Positions 53,363 through 61,318 of a DNA stretch of 64,000 nt are shown one piece after another. The translations under genes were made by a program, and so were the position numbers. Under the pieces are notes generated by a model that ran no database searches, was not told the DNA's origin, and saw only the letters and a list, made by a program, of their open reading frames with translations. This DNA comes from Providencia rettgeri (GTDB lineage: Bacteria > Pseudomonadota > Gammaproteobacteria > Enterobacterales > Enterobacteriaceae). Position 1 is the stretch's first letter, and each line of letters opens with the position of its first letter. The stretch is from NCBI RefSeq assembly GCF_013702265.1, contig NZ_CP059348.1, positions 3,720,001 through 3,784,000 on the forward strand, in the 5' to 3' direction.

Positions 53363-54691
53363 TTATTTTGGCGCTGCTTGCAGCGGATTCGCTAAAAAGT
53401 ACTGACGTAACCCTTGGTGAATACCATCAGCCACTTTTTCTTGATAATCATTGGATTTCAATAGCTGTTCTTCGGATGTATTACTGATAAACCCGGTTTC
53501 CACTAAAATAGATGGAATATCGGGAGAACGCAGTACGCCAAGGCTCGCGTGTTCTGGGGTTTTCTTATGAATATTACCAATTTTTCTAAGCTGCTGAATG
53601 ACATGAACCGCAACATCGTAACCCACACGTTGTGAATGCCCAAACTGTAAATCCAATACCGCTTGGCTTAAATATGGGTCTGCACCACTGAGCGCGTCAC
53701 CCGCCCCACCAAGAAGTTCAGATTGCTTTTCACGCTGTTCCAACCAGCTACCTAATTCGCTGTTTGCTCGGCGGTTAGATAGCACCCAAACGGATGCCCC
53801 ACGAGCGCTACTGTTTGGTGCTGAGTCAGCATGAATAGAAACCAGCATGTTGGCGCCTTTCTTACGCGCAACGTCTGAACGACCACTGACGGAAATAAAA
53901 TAGTCTCCGTCCCTTGTCATTACAGGCTTAAACATCGGATCGGCATCCAATTTTTGATACAGTTTACGCGCTACACTCAGTGTCACATCTTTTTCTTTAT
54001 AACCGTTTTTACCAATCGCCCCTGGGTCTTTCCCACCATGACCCGCATCAATCGCAATCACCACCTGCTTGGTGCCTTTTGGCAAGGTTTTGGTTGGCGT
54101 TGCTGGGGTTGATGGCGTGGTCGATGAAGCCACCGCTGGTACATTCATTTTTAATGGTTTTTCTTGTACCGGCTGAACAGGCTGCGAATTACGTGTGGAT
54201 GGCGTTGCCGTTGGCTGGGCTGGCATCACGGTATTATTATATGAATTTGATGTCTGTCCTTTACCTGTTGATACCGTAAAGACAACTTGGTATTGACCAG
54301 AAACCTGCTGAACAACCGCTTTAGTCTTCGCAGCTTGAGAAAGCTCCAACACAATACGCTTGTGCTGGCTATCAGGCGCTTGGCTAGCGCGAACTTGCTT
54401 CACCAAGTCCCCTTTCGGAAGCTTAAGTGGCAAGCCAATAATTTCACCACGTTGCTGAACATCAATCACTAAGCGTTCTGGTGAGTGCAGCGGGAAGTAG
54501 GAATAATCAGGCTTTCCATCAACAAATGTTAATGTCACTTGCGCCTGTGAAGGGCTATTACTAACTTGAATATTAGAGAGAGATGCAGCTTTGGCGGTTG
54601 ATGTCACCAGAGCCAGAGCAAACATCATCAATAATAAGAAAAGAGAAAAAATACCCTTGGTAGTTATTCTGTTCATCGATGCATTCATCAT
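53363..54691 (-). CDS. amiB: N-acetylmuramoyl-L-alanine amidase AmiB
   Basis: AmiB cleaves the stem peptide from glycan strands during daughter-cell separation and is activated at the septum by EnvC. The 442-residue precursor has a signal peptide (about 1-35), an AMIN peptidoglycan-targeting domain (about 37-140) and a Pro/Thr/Ser linker. The zinc amidase_3 domain carries IDAGHGGKDPGA, SIHAD and VETGF. AAGGA lies 11 nt before the chosen ATG. No C-terminal LysM is seen, as in E. coli AmiB. It is 14 bp downstream of tsaE. Confidence 0.95.
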   Translation of the reverse strand: MMNASMNRITTKGIFSLFLLLMMFALALVTSTAKAASLSNIQVSNSPSQAQVTLTFVDGKPDYSYFPLHSPERLVIDVQQRGEIIGLPLKLPKGDLVKQVRASQAPDSQHKRIVLELSQAAKTKAVVQQVSGQYQVVFTVSTGKGQTSNSYNNTVMPAQPTATPSTRNSQPVQPVQEKPLKMNVPAVASSTTPSTPATPTKTLPKGTKQVVIAIDAGHGGKDPGAIGKNGYKEKDVTLSVARKLYQKLDADPMFKPVMTRDGDYFISVSGRSDVARKKGANMLVSIHADSAPNSSARGASVWVLSNRRANSELGSWLEQREKQSELLGGAGDALSGADPYLSQAVLDLQFGHSQRVGYDVAVHVIQQLRKIGNIHKKTPEHASLGVLRSPDIPSILVETGFISNTSEEQLLKSNDYQEKVADGIHQGLRQYFLANPLQAAPK

Positions 54692-54705
54692 GAGCTATAT
54701 GTTCC

Positions 54706-55170
54706 TTAGAATACCGTTAACGCTTCCAATAACGACTCTCCGGTTGTCGAAAAAGCGACAACCCGAGCCTGACGCCCTTCATCTTGATAGGTTAAATGGA
54801 TCTCCAGATCCGCTTCAGGTAAGAAGCCTTTGCCCTGCTGTGGCCATTCCACTAAACAGACTGAGTTGTCTGAAAAATAGTCGCGGATCCCCATAAACTC
54901 AAGTTCTTCAGGATCGGCTAAACGATACAGATCAAAGTGAAAAACGTGTCTATCTGCTAATTCATAAGGCTCAACAAGTGTATAGGTTGGGCTTTTTACA
55001 TGGCCTTCATGGCCCAATGCTTGTAAAAATCCACGACTAAATGTCGTTTTCCCTGCACCTAAATCGCCATACAGGTTAATGACCGCGCCTTGTTTACAGG
55101 CCATAGCGATCGTGCGCCCAAGCGCGACTGTTTGCTCTTCATTAGCAAGTTGTATTGTGCGTTCTTTCAT
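54706..55170 (-). CDS. tsaE: tRNA threonylcarbamoyladenosine biosynthesis ATPase TsaE
   Basis: TsaE is the small ATPase that works with TsaB and TsaD to make t6A37 in ANN-decoding tRNAs. The 154 residues contain P-loop [13 protein letters not shown] and the conserved [12 protein letters not shown] and [20 protein letters not shown] segments. An in-frame TTG five codons upstream is less likely. In E. coli the nnr gene overlaps its 5' end; here only 214 bp separate it from divergent queG, so nnr is absent from this position. Confidence 0.95.
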   Translation of the reverse strand: MKERTIQLANEEQTVALGRTIAMACKQGAVINLYGDLGAGKTTFSRGFLQALGHEGHVKSPTYTLVEPYELADRHVFHFDLYRLADPEELEFMGIRDYFSDNSVCLVEWPQQGKGFLPEADLEIHLTYQDEGRQARVVAFSTTGESLLEALTVF

Positions 55171-55384
55171 AGTTAGTGAAGCCAATTATAATGATAAAAT
55201 TTATTCAATATTGATATTAACGCCTATTTTAACTCAAGCAGATCTATTTGTGTTATTTAACATTGTTGGAACATCGAGATCGGAAATTTCCGAGCAAGAT
55301 CGTGCCAACGCGATCTGTGGATTTTGATAAATCCAATGATCGTGTTAGAGTGCCTGCGAATCCACTTTTACCTAGATATTTCCC

Positions 55385-56542
55385 ATGTCCACACGCCTCG
55401 ATCTCGACCTTCTTGCCCAAAATATTAAACAATGGGGCATCGATGCTGGCTTTCAACAAGTCGGTATTTGCGATACGGATCTTACCCTTGAAGAACCCAA
55501 GCTCCAAGCATGGCTGGATAAACAATATCATGGCGAAATGGAGTGGATGAAGCGCCATGGTATGATGCGGGCGAGACCCCATGAATTACACCCCGGCACA
55601 CTGCGCGTCATTAGTGTTCGAATGAACTATCTTCCTGCTAAGGCCGCTTTTGCCAGCACGCTAAATAATCCAGAACTAGGCTATGTCAGCCGCTACGCCC
55701 TTGGTCGCGATTATCATAAGCTATTAAAAAAACGCTTAAAAGTGCTTAGTGATCGGATCCTCGAGTATTGCAGCCAGTTTGAATGTTCCGATGATTTGAA
55801 TTTTCGCCCTTTTGTTGACTCGGCACCTATCCTAGAACACCCACTTGCTGTCAAAGCGGGTTTAGGCTGGACGGGTAAGCACTCACTGGTGCTCAACCAA
55901 CATTCAGGCTCATGGTTTTTCCTTGGCGAATTGCTTGTCAATCTTCCTCTACCCGTTGATCAACCCGTTGAAGAGCAGTGCGGGCGCTGCGTTGCTTGTA
56001 TGACAACTTGCCCAACAGGCGCAATTGTCGAGCCTTATACTGTTGATGCAAGGCGCTGTATTTCCTATCTAACCATTGAACTCGATAGCGCGATCCCCGA
56101 AGAGTTTCGCCCTCTAATGGGTAACCGGATTTATGGCTGTGATGACTGCCAACTTATCTGCCCGTGGAATCGCTTTTCTCAATTGACGGATGAAGAAGAT
56201 TTTAGCCCTAGAGCCGCATTGCATACGCCGGAACTATTGGATCTTTTTTCATGGGACGAAGAGAAATTTCTCCGTATTACGGAAGGCTCGGCGATTCGCC
56301 GTATCGGCTATATAAAATGGCTACGTAATATCAGCGTTGCTTTGGGTAATGCGCCCTATCAAGATAATATTGTTCTCGCATTACAGAGCCGTCTTGGGAT
56401 CAACTCTATGTTAGACGAGCACTTCCAATGGTCGATTGGCCAACAACTCAAGCGTCGAGAAGAAAACCAAGTCACAATTCAAACTTCGCAACAAAAACGT
56501 CTTGTTCGGGCAATTACTAAAGGTTTACCTAGAGACGCCTAA
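55385..56542 (+). CDS. queG: Epoxyqueuosine reductase
   Basis: QueG performs the last step of queuosine synthesis in tRNA, reducing epoxyqueuosine with a cobalamin cofactor and two [4Fe-4S] clusters. The 385 residues include the catalytic DSAPI/E region (FVDSAPILEHPLAVKAGLGW). The two cluster motifs are CGRCVACMTTCPTGAI (about 200-215) and CDDCQLICPWNRF (about 255-267). A C-terminal HEAT-like extension follows. It diverges from tsaE; downstream lies the datA-like non-coding region. Confidence 0.96.
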   Translation: MSTRLDLDLLAQNIKQWGIDAGFQQVGICDTDLTLEEPKLQAWLDKQYHGEMEWMKRHGMMRARPHELHPGTLRVISVRMNYLPAKAAFASTLNNPELGYVSRYALGRDYHKLLKKRLKVLSDRILEYCSQFECSDDLNFRPFVDSAPILEHPLAVKAGLGWTGKHSLVLNQHSGSWFFLGELLVNLPLPVDQPVEEQCGRCVACMTTCPTGAIVEPYTVDARRCISYLTIELDSAIPEEFRPLMGNRIYGCDDCQLICPWNRFSQLTDEEDFSPRAALHTPELLDLFSWDEEKFLRITEGSAIRRIGYIKWLRNISVALGNAPYQDNIVLALQSRLGINSMLDEHFQWSIGQQLKRREENQVTIQTSQQKRLVRAITKGLPRDA

Positions 56543-56586
56543 AAAAAGTCCAGCCTTATATCCTAATCTATCAATTGTCAAACTGA

Positions 56587-56595
56587 TGTGAATAA
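56587..56595 (-). promoter_or_regulatory. DnaA box TTATTCACA
   Basis: Exact match to the TTATNCACA consensus on the minus strand, 45 bp after queG. Confidence 0.6.
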
Positions 56596-56749
56596 AATAA
56601 AAAAGTGCTTACCCGACAATAGGTAAAGGATTTGCAAGTTGTGCTAAGCACATTTTGAAGAAATAGTTTTTTACTTTAATTTCAATGAATTAAAATTAAA
56701 ATTAATAATATTCATTTTGTGATAATCAAAAATTAACCAATAACTAACC

Positions 56750-56758
56750 TGTGGATAA
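56750..56758 (-). promoter_or_regulatory. DnaA box TTATCCACA
   Basis: Exact match to the high-affinity TTATCCACA sequence on the minus strand. Confidence 0.7.
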
Positions 56759-56814
56759 CTCTGTGCAGCAAAGTATTTCTGTCTAGGATAAATTGAACCT
56801 AGACCCACTCAGGT

Positions 56815-56823
56815 TGTGGATAA
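56815..56823 (-). promoter_or_regulatory. DnaA box TTATCCACA
   Basis: Exact high-affinity DnaA box on the minus strand, 65 bp from and parallel to the previous one. Confidence 0.7.
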
Positions 56824-57243
56824 CTTTCTCATGGAGAGAAGTAATAAAAAAACGCTGAATTTTAGTTAACTAACTAAAGTAAAGTTATCAAAAAGTCAGG
56901 TTAATAAGAAATTTTAACTGAACCGGTAAAAATAGGATTTTTTACCTTTCACTCGAACGTTCGCCATTTTGGCTGAAGTTCTTATAGGATGCCCTATTGC
57001 TAAGGGGTGGCTATTCTATGGCTCTCCGCCTATGAATGCAAGCAAAAAACTCACTTGGATCCTAAAAAGATCATAAATAATAAAAGGATCGTGAACAAGG
57101 AAGATAAAAATTGCTTTTGTGTAAATAATGAACATTAAACGGCTAATAAGTATTAATGCGTAAGCATAGAACTAGCATTTAATAGAATGTTTATTAAGGG
57201 GTCATACAGAAAGAAAAATAGAGAAAATTGAGAGGTAAAAATT

Positions 57244-57319
<76 letters not shown>

Positions 57320-57359
57320 ATTTGGTGGGTACTGCTTCTGCTAAAACACTAAGAAAGTT

Positions 57360-57435
<76 letters not shown>

Positions 57436-57475
57436 ATTCCGAAAATAGTGCTCTAGCTAAAACATCAAGAAAGTT

Positions 57476-57551
<76 letters not shown>

Positions 57552-57618
57552 ATAACCAATTCTTGGTGCCTTAATCGTGCCAATAAAATCATAAAAACTT
57601 CATCGGTACGGGGAGCGC

Positions 57619-57646
57619 ATTATACGAGAAATTAAGATACTAGCAA
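57619..57646 (-). promoter_or_regulatory. Stable-RNA promoter of the tRNA-Gly array
   Basis: TTGCTA (-35), 16-bp spacer and perfect TATAAT (-10), followed by the GC-rich discriminator GCGCTCCCC. A GC-rich discriminator is the hallmark of stringently controlled (ppGpp/DksA) promoters. Confidence 0.85.
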
Positions 57647-57772
57647 GCGTTTGAACTCAAATTTTTTATTTTTTTGTTCGTTTGATGATAAAACAATCAT
57701 AGTGATGATTTTGTCGTCGCCGTTTGTTAAATAAGCATTTCAAGGTGTTAAGTTTGTTAACCTTAGCCCTTT

Positions 57773-58180
57773 TTATGATGAAGTGACCCAATCCTCTAAT
57801 CTTAAACCATCAACCCTTTCAAACTCGCGAGTATTATTTGTGACGACGATAAGCCCTTTGCTTCTAGCGTGAGCCGCTATGTGTAGATCATTTTCCCCGA
57901 TTTTTTTACCTTGTTTTTCGAGATTTGCTCGAATATCACCGTAATGACAAGCGGCCGCTTCATCATAAGGCAACACGCAAAGCCGAGAAACGAAATCATT
58001 AACAACAGCTAAATTTCGTTCTGGATTCATGCTTTTTTCTGCGCCAAAAACCAGCTCTGCTAACGTAATTGTTGAAATTGCCAATTGGTCAGCATGCTGG
58101 TTAAACTTTGGTAATAATGCTGCAGGTCGTCGTTTGATGGTGAAAATAATAATATTAGTATCAAGCAAGTATTTAATCAT
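57773..58180 (-). CDS. vapC: VapC-type PIN-domain toxin ribonuclease
   Basis: The 135 residues form a PIN domain with acidic residues Asp7 (LLDTNI), Glu42 (LAELVFG) and Asp98 (GENDLHIAAHA). The C-terminal VTNNTREFERV is typical of enteric VapC. Shigella and Salmonella VapC cleave initiator tRNA in the anticodon stem-loop. All catalytic residues are present, so the toxin looks active. Its start overlaps the vapB stop by 8 bp, coupling it to the antitoxin. The pair is absent from the E. coli glyV-orn interval, indicating insertion. Confidence 0.92.
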   Translation of the reverse strand: MIKYLLDTNIIIFTIKRRPAALLPKFNQHADQLAISTITLAELVFGAEKSMNPERNLAVVNDFVSRLCVLPYDEAAACHYGDIRANLEKQGKKIGENDLHIAAHARSKGLIVVTNNTREFERVDGLRLEDWVTSS

Positions 58181-58415
58181 CGAAAGATTCTCTTGGGGTA
58201 GGAACTTGCTCTGCTCTCGAAACTAAAAAATCATCCGTGGCCGAAGTTTCCGTTAAAAAGAAGCTATCCCACGTATTTTGCAGTGGTGTAATAATACGCT
58301 CTTTACCTTTCATTCTAACGGTGACTTCTTTCACATCATCAGGAAACCGTAACTCTGCGGGTAAACGAACATTTTGAGTCCGATTACTCATAAAAACCTT
58401 ACTGTGTAGGATCAT
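58173..58415 (-). CDS. vapB: VapB-type antitoxin
   Basis: The 80-residue antitoxin has an N-terminal SpoVT/AbrB-type swapped-hairpin DNA-binding domain (VFMSNRTQNVRLPAELRFPD, about 7-26, and ERIITPLQNTWDSFF). The C-terminal tail (about 52-80), rich in Glu, Asp and Pro, should neutralise VapC. The ATG with GGAGG 7 nt upstream was chosen; an in-frame extension reaches back into the operator and was rejected. Confidence 0.88.
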   Translation of the reverse strand: MILHSKVFMSNRTQNVRLPAELRFPDDVKEVTVRMKGKERIITPLQNTWDSFFLTETSATDDFLVSRAEQVPTPRESFDD

Positions 58416-58432
58416 TATGATTCCTCCCAAAT

Positions 58433-58477
58433 AGTGCCATATAGCTTGAGTATATAGCACCATTAGAGTTGCTGCAA
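58433..58477 (-). promoter_or_regulatory. vapBC promoter with overlapping operator
   Basis: On the minus strand TTGCAG (58477-58472) and TATACT (58454-58449), spaced 17 bp, form the promoter. An inverted repeat, AGTGCCATATA (58433-58443) and TATATAGCACC (58451-58461), with 9 of 11 positions symmetric and a 7-bp spacer, covers the -10. Conditional autorepression by VapBC is expected. Confidence 0.7.
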
Positions 58478-58498
58478 TATTGAGCACTTTAGAGCAAG

Positions 58499-59041
58499 TT
58501 ATTTAATAAACGTTTCTCGGTAATATACCAGCTCAGCAATTGATTCGCGGATATCATCCAGCGCTTGGTGGGTGTTTTTCTTTGAGAATCCAGCGAGGAT
58601 CTCAGGCTTCCAGCGGCGAGCTAACTCTTTTAATGTACTCACATCAAGATAGCGGTAATGAAAATAGCTTTCTAACTCTGGCATATAATTAAATAAGAAG
58701 CGGCGGTCTTGTCCTACGCTATTTCCACAGATAGGCGATGCACCTTTTGGTACCCATTTTTCTAAAAATTCAATGGTCGCCAGCTCTGCTTCACGCTCAC
58801 CAATAGAACTTTTACGAATACGCTCGACTAAGCCGCTATTAGTATGGGTGTTTACATTCCACTCATCCATTAATGCCAACTGCTCTTCGGTTTGGTGTAC
58901 CGCGATAACAGGGCCTTCCGCTAAGATATTCAGGTTACTGTCAGTCACAATCGTAGCGATTTCAATAATACGATCACGAATAGGATCGAGTCCGGTCATT
59001 TCTAAATCGATCCAAATTAAATTATTCTCATTCTTTTGCAT
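58499..59041 (-). CDS. orn: Oligoribonuclease
   Basis: Orn finishes RNA decay by hydrolysing dinucleotides, including pGpG from c-di-GMP. The 180 residues show the DEDDh exonuclease motifs: [10 protein letters not shown] with Asp12 and Glu14 (Exo I), SVGQDRRFL (Exo II) and [10 protein letters not shown] (Exo III, His/Asp). PAP, the CysQ substrate, inhibits Orn in E. coli. It is divergent from rsgA and ends 13 bp before the vapBC -35 region, with no separate terminator seen. Confidence 0.97.
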   Translation of the reverse strand: MQKNENNLIWIDLEMTGLDPIRDRIIEIATIVTDSNLNILAEGPVIAVHQTEEQLALMDEWNVNTHTNSGLVERIRKSSIGEREAELATIEFLEKWVPKGASPICGNSVGQDRRFLFNYMPELESYFHYRYLDVSTLKELARRWKPEILAGFSKKNTHQALDDIRESIAELVYYRETFIK

Positions 59042-59178
59042 GATATGCCCTAACTGAATACGGTGGAGTTAAGGTATGATAACACCCTTCGTGCTATCCG
59101 TTATAGGTATGTAGTTTTTCAATAATATCCCTATCGGTTATAATATAGACACTAAATTATTTAAGTGAGAGAGGTCAG

Positions 59179-60231
59179 GTGGCTAAGCAGAAACTTTCGA
59201 AAGGCCAACAGCGCCGCGTGCAAGAAAATCATCAAAAAAGACTCAAAAAGCAGAAAACCATTGAGATTGATGATAGCCAATTAGGTGAGGCTCAAGAGGG
59301 CTTAGTGATTAGCCGCTTTGGTCAACATGCGGATATTGAAGCCGCAGATGGCACTATACAGCGCTGTAACCTGCGTCGAACCATCTCATCTTTAGTGACT
59401 GGGGACAAAGTTGTCTGGCGCCCTGCACTAAACACACAGAGTGATATCAAAGTGAACGGCATTGTCGAAGCCGTTCATGAACGCCACTCCGTCTTAACTC
59501 GCCCTGATTATTATGATGGGTTAAAACCTATCGCCGCCAATATCGACCAAATCGTCGTGGTTTCTGCGATTTTACCTGAATTATCGCTCAATATTATCGA
59601 CCGCTACTTAGTCGCCTGTGAAACGACAGGGATCCAGCCGATTATTGTCTTAAACAAAGTTGACCTACTCGATGAAGAAAATCGCGAGTGGGTCAGTGAT
59701 TTAATGACAATTTATAGCGACATTGGCTACCAAGTGCTCGAAGTTTCCAGTCATACCGGTGAAGGAATGGAAGCACTCACTAACACGCTATCAGGTAAAG
59801 TGTCGGTCTTTGTTGGTCAATCAGGTGTTGGTAAATCCAGTTTGTTGAATACGTTGCTGCCTCAAAATGAAGCTGCAATCTTAGTTAATGATGTCTCTGA
59901 TACCTCAGGCTTAGGGCAGCATACGACGACCGCATCCAGACTGTACCACTTCCCACAGGGTGGTGATGTCATCGATTCACCGGGCGTACGTGAATTTGGT
60001 CTTTGGCATCTGACAAAGGAACAAGTGACCAAAGGATTTGTCGAATTTAAAGATTACCTTGGTGGCTGTAAATTCCGCGATTGTAAACACTTAGATGACC
60101 CCGGCTGTTTACTGCGAGACGCAATGGAAGACGGCAAAATTGCCGAATCACGCTTTGAAAACTATCACCGTATTTTAGAAAGTATGGAACAAGTTAAACT
60201 GCGTGGTAACTTTACCGCTAAAGATAAATAA
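59179..60231 (+). CDS. rsgA: Small-ribosomal-subunit GTPase RsgA
   Basis: RsgA is a circularly permuted GTPase that checks late 30S assembly. The 350 residues run: Lys/Gln/Arg-rich N terminus and OB domain, then G4 (NKVD, about 155-158) before G1 (GQSGVGKSS, about 213-221) and G3 (DSPG). The zinc-binding tail is [14 protein letters not shown]. The GTG start is preceded by GAGAGAGG. It is divergent from orn and followed by psd, the E. coli order. Confidence 0.97.
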   Translation: MAKQKLSKGQQRRVQENHQKRLKKQKTIEIDDSQLGEAQEGLVISRFGQHADIEAADGTIQRCNLRRTISSLVTGDKVVWRPALNTQSDIKVNGIVEAVHERHSVLTRPDYYDGLKPIAANIDQIVVVSAILPELSLNIIDRYLVACETTGIQPIIVLNKVDLLDEENREWVSDLMTIYSDIGYQVLEVSSHTGEGMEALTNTLSGKVSVFVGQSGVGKSSLLNTLLPQNEAAILVNDVSDTSGLGQHTTTASRLYHFPQGGDVIDSPGVREFGLWHLTKEQVTKGFVEFKDYLGGCKFRDCKHLDDPGCLLRDAMEDGKIAESRFENYHRILESMEQVKLRGNFTAKDK

Positions 60232-60258
60232 TCCCCGAAATCAGTCTAAAATAAGTTA

Positions 60259-60317
60259 GTGAGCGCTCACGTTTATCGTTCATTTTATCCGCTTTCTGAA
60301 ATAATTCGAAAGCGGAT
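60259..60317. promoter_or_regulatory. Two inverted repeats between rsgA and psd
   Basis: GTGAGCGCTCAC (60259-60270) is a perfect 12-bp palindrome, identical to the core of the idealised symmetric lac operator. ATCCGCTTTC (60287-60296) and GAAAGCGGAT (60308-60317) form a perfect 10-bp stem with an 11-nt loop. The second has no T run, so termination is uncertain. Confidence 0.5.
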
Positions 60318-60375
60318 GAGTTTCAGTTACAATAGCGCCCTTTCACTAACTTACCTTTAAAATTCAGAGGTTAAC

Positions 60376-61269
60376 GTGCTAGATAAAATCAAAATTCGCC
60401 TGCAATTTATGCTTCCTAAACAAGGGCTTACTCAACTTGCAGGATGGTTTGCTAGTCGCAATGTAGGTTTTGTAACCCAATGGGCAATAAAGCTGTTCGC
60501 AAAAGCCTACAAAGTGAACATGAATGAAGCTCAAAAAAGTGAGCTTACCGCGTATTCAACTTTTAACGACTTTTTCATCCGTACATTAAAAGATGGCGCG
60601 CGCCCAATTGTTGAAGCCGAACATCAACTTGCACAGCCTGCAGACGGTGCCGTTAGCCAATTAGGCCCTATCGATAATGACCTGATTTTTCAGGCAAAAG
60701 GCCATAATTATACAGTTGAAGCTCTACTTGCTGGGCAATATCAGTTAGCCGATAAATTTCGTGATGGTGATTTTATCACAACCTATTTATCCCCAAGTGA
60801 CTACCACCGTGTACATATGCCATGTGACGGCTTATTAACAGAGATGATTTACGTCCCTGGCGATCTGTTCTCCGTTAATCCATTAACCGCAGCAAATGTG
60901 CCGAATTTATTTGCACGTAATGAACGTTTAATCTGCGTGTTTGATACCCCATTTGGCACAATGGTGCAGATTTTAGTTGGTGCAACCATTGTCGGCAGCA
61001 TTGATACCGTTTGGAGCGGTTGTGTTAACCCACAGCGTGAAGGCGTAATTAAACGGTGGACATATCCAGCACAAGGTGAAGAAGGCGCTATCTTCCTACA
61101 AAAAGGGGAAGAAATGGGTCTATTCAAACTCGGTTCCACTGTCATTAACCTGTTTGAACCTAACAAAATTCGCTTTAATGCCTCATTGATCCCCGGCTAT
61201 GCAACCCGCATGGGTGAGCTATTAGCAGAATCAATCGATGAGCAGCAACGCACTGAAACTGTTAGCTAA
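60376..61269 (+). CDS. psd: Phosphatidylserine decarboxylase proenzyme
   Basis: Psd makes phosphatidylethanolamine at the inner membrane. The 297-residue proenzyme cleaves itself at LGST (252-255), creating a pyruvoyl cofactor from Ser254. The catalytic Asp90 and His147 are in E. coli positions. Alpha and beta chains would be about 44 and 253 residues. It is followed after 49 bp by mscM in the same direction, the conserved psd-mscM operon. Confidence 0.97.
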   Translation: MLDKIKIRLQFMLPKQGLTQLAGWFASRNVGFVTQWAIKLFAKAYKVNMNEAQKSELTAYSTFNDFFIRTLKDGARPIVEAEHQLAQPADGAVSQLGPIDNDLIFQAKGHNYTVEALLAGQYQLADKFRDGDFITTYLSPSDYHRVHMPCDGLLTEMIYVPGDLFSVNPLTAANVPNLFARNERLICVFDTPFGTMVQILVGATIVGSIDTVWSGCVNPQREGVIKRWTYPAQGEEGAIFLQKGEEMGLFKLGSTVINLFEPNKIRFNASLIPGYATRMGELLAESIDEQQRTETVS

Positions 61270-61318
61270 TCATTTAAACTATAATTAAATTATTCTATCT
61301 CTGAAGGAGCTCCTCACT

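Larger units (their letters stand above)
56543..57243. other. Non-coding DnaA-box region, candidate datA equivalent
   Basis: This 700-bp gap has no believable gene. It holds three consensus DnaA boxes (TTATNCACA), all on the minus strand: 56587-56595 (TTATTCACA), 56750-56758 and 56815-56823 (both TTATCCACA). A 12-of-13 match to the IHF consensus (AATCAAAAATTAA, 56724-56736) lies just before the second box. GTCTAGG / CCTAGAC (56781-56804) is a hairpin between the last two boxes. TTTAGTTA-AC-TAACTAAA (56861-56878) and CGAACGTTCG (56954-56963) are further palindromes. The location between queG and glyVXY matches E. coli datA. Confidence 0.6.

Noticed and set aside
56543-57243. A chromosomal replication origin (oriC) because of the DnaA boxes
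   Set aside because: There is no AT-rich 13-mer unwinding array, no dense GATC cluster and no mnmG/mioC neighbourhood. The genes beside it point to the datA position instead.
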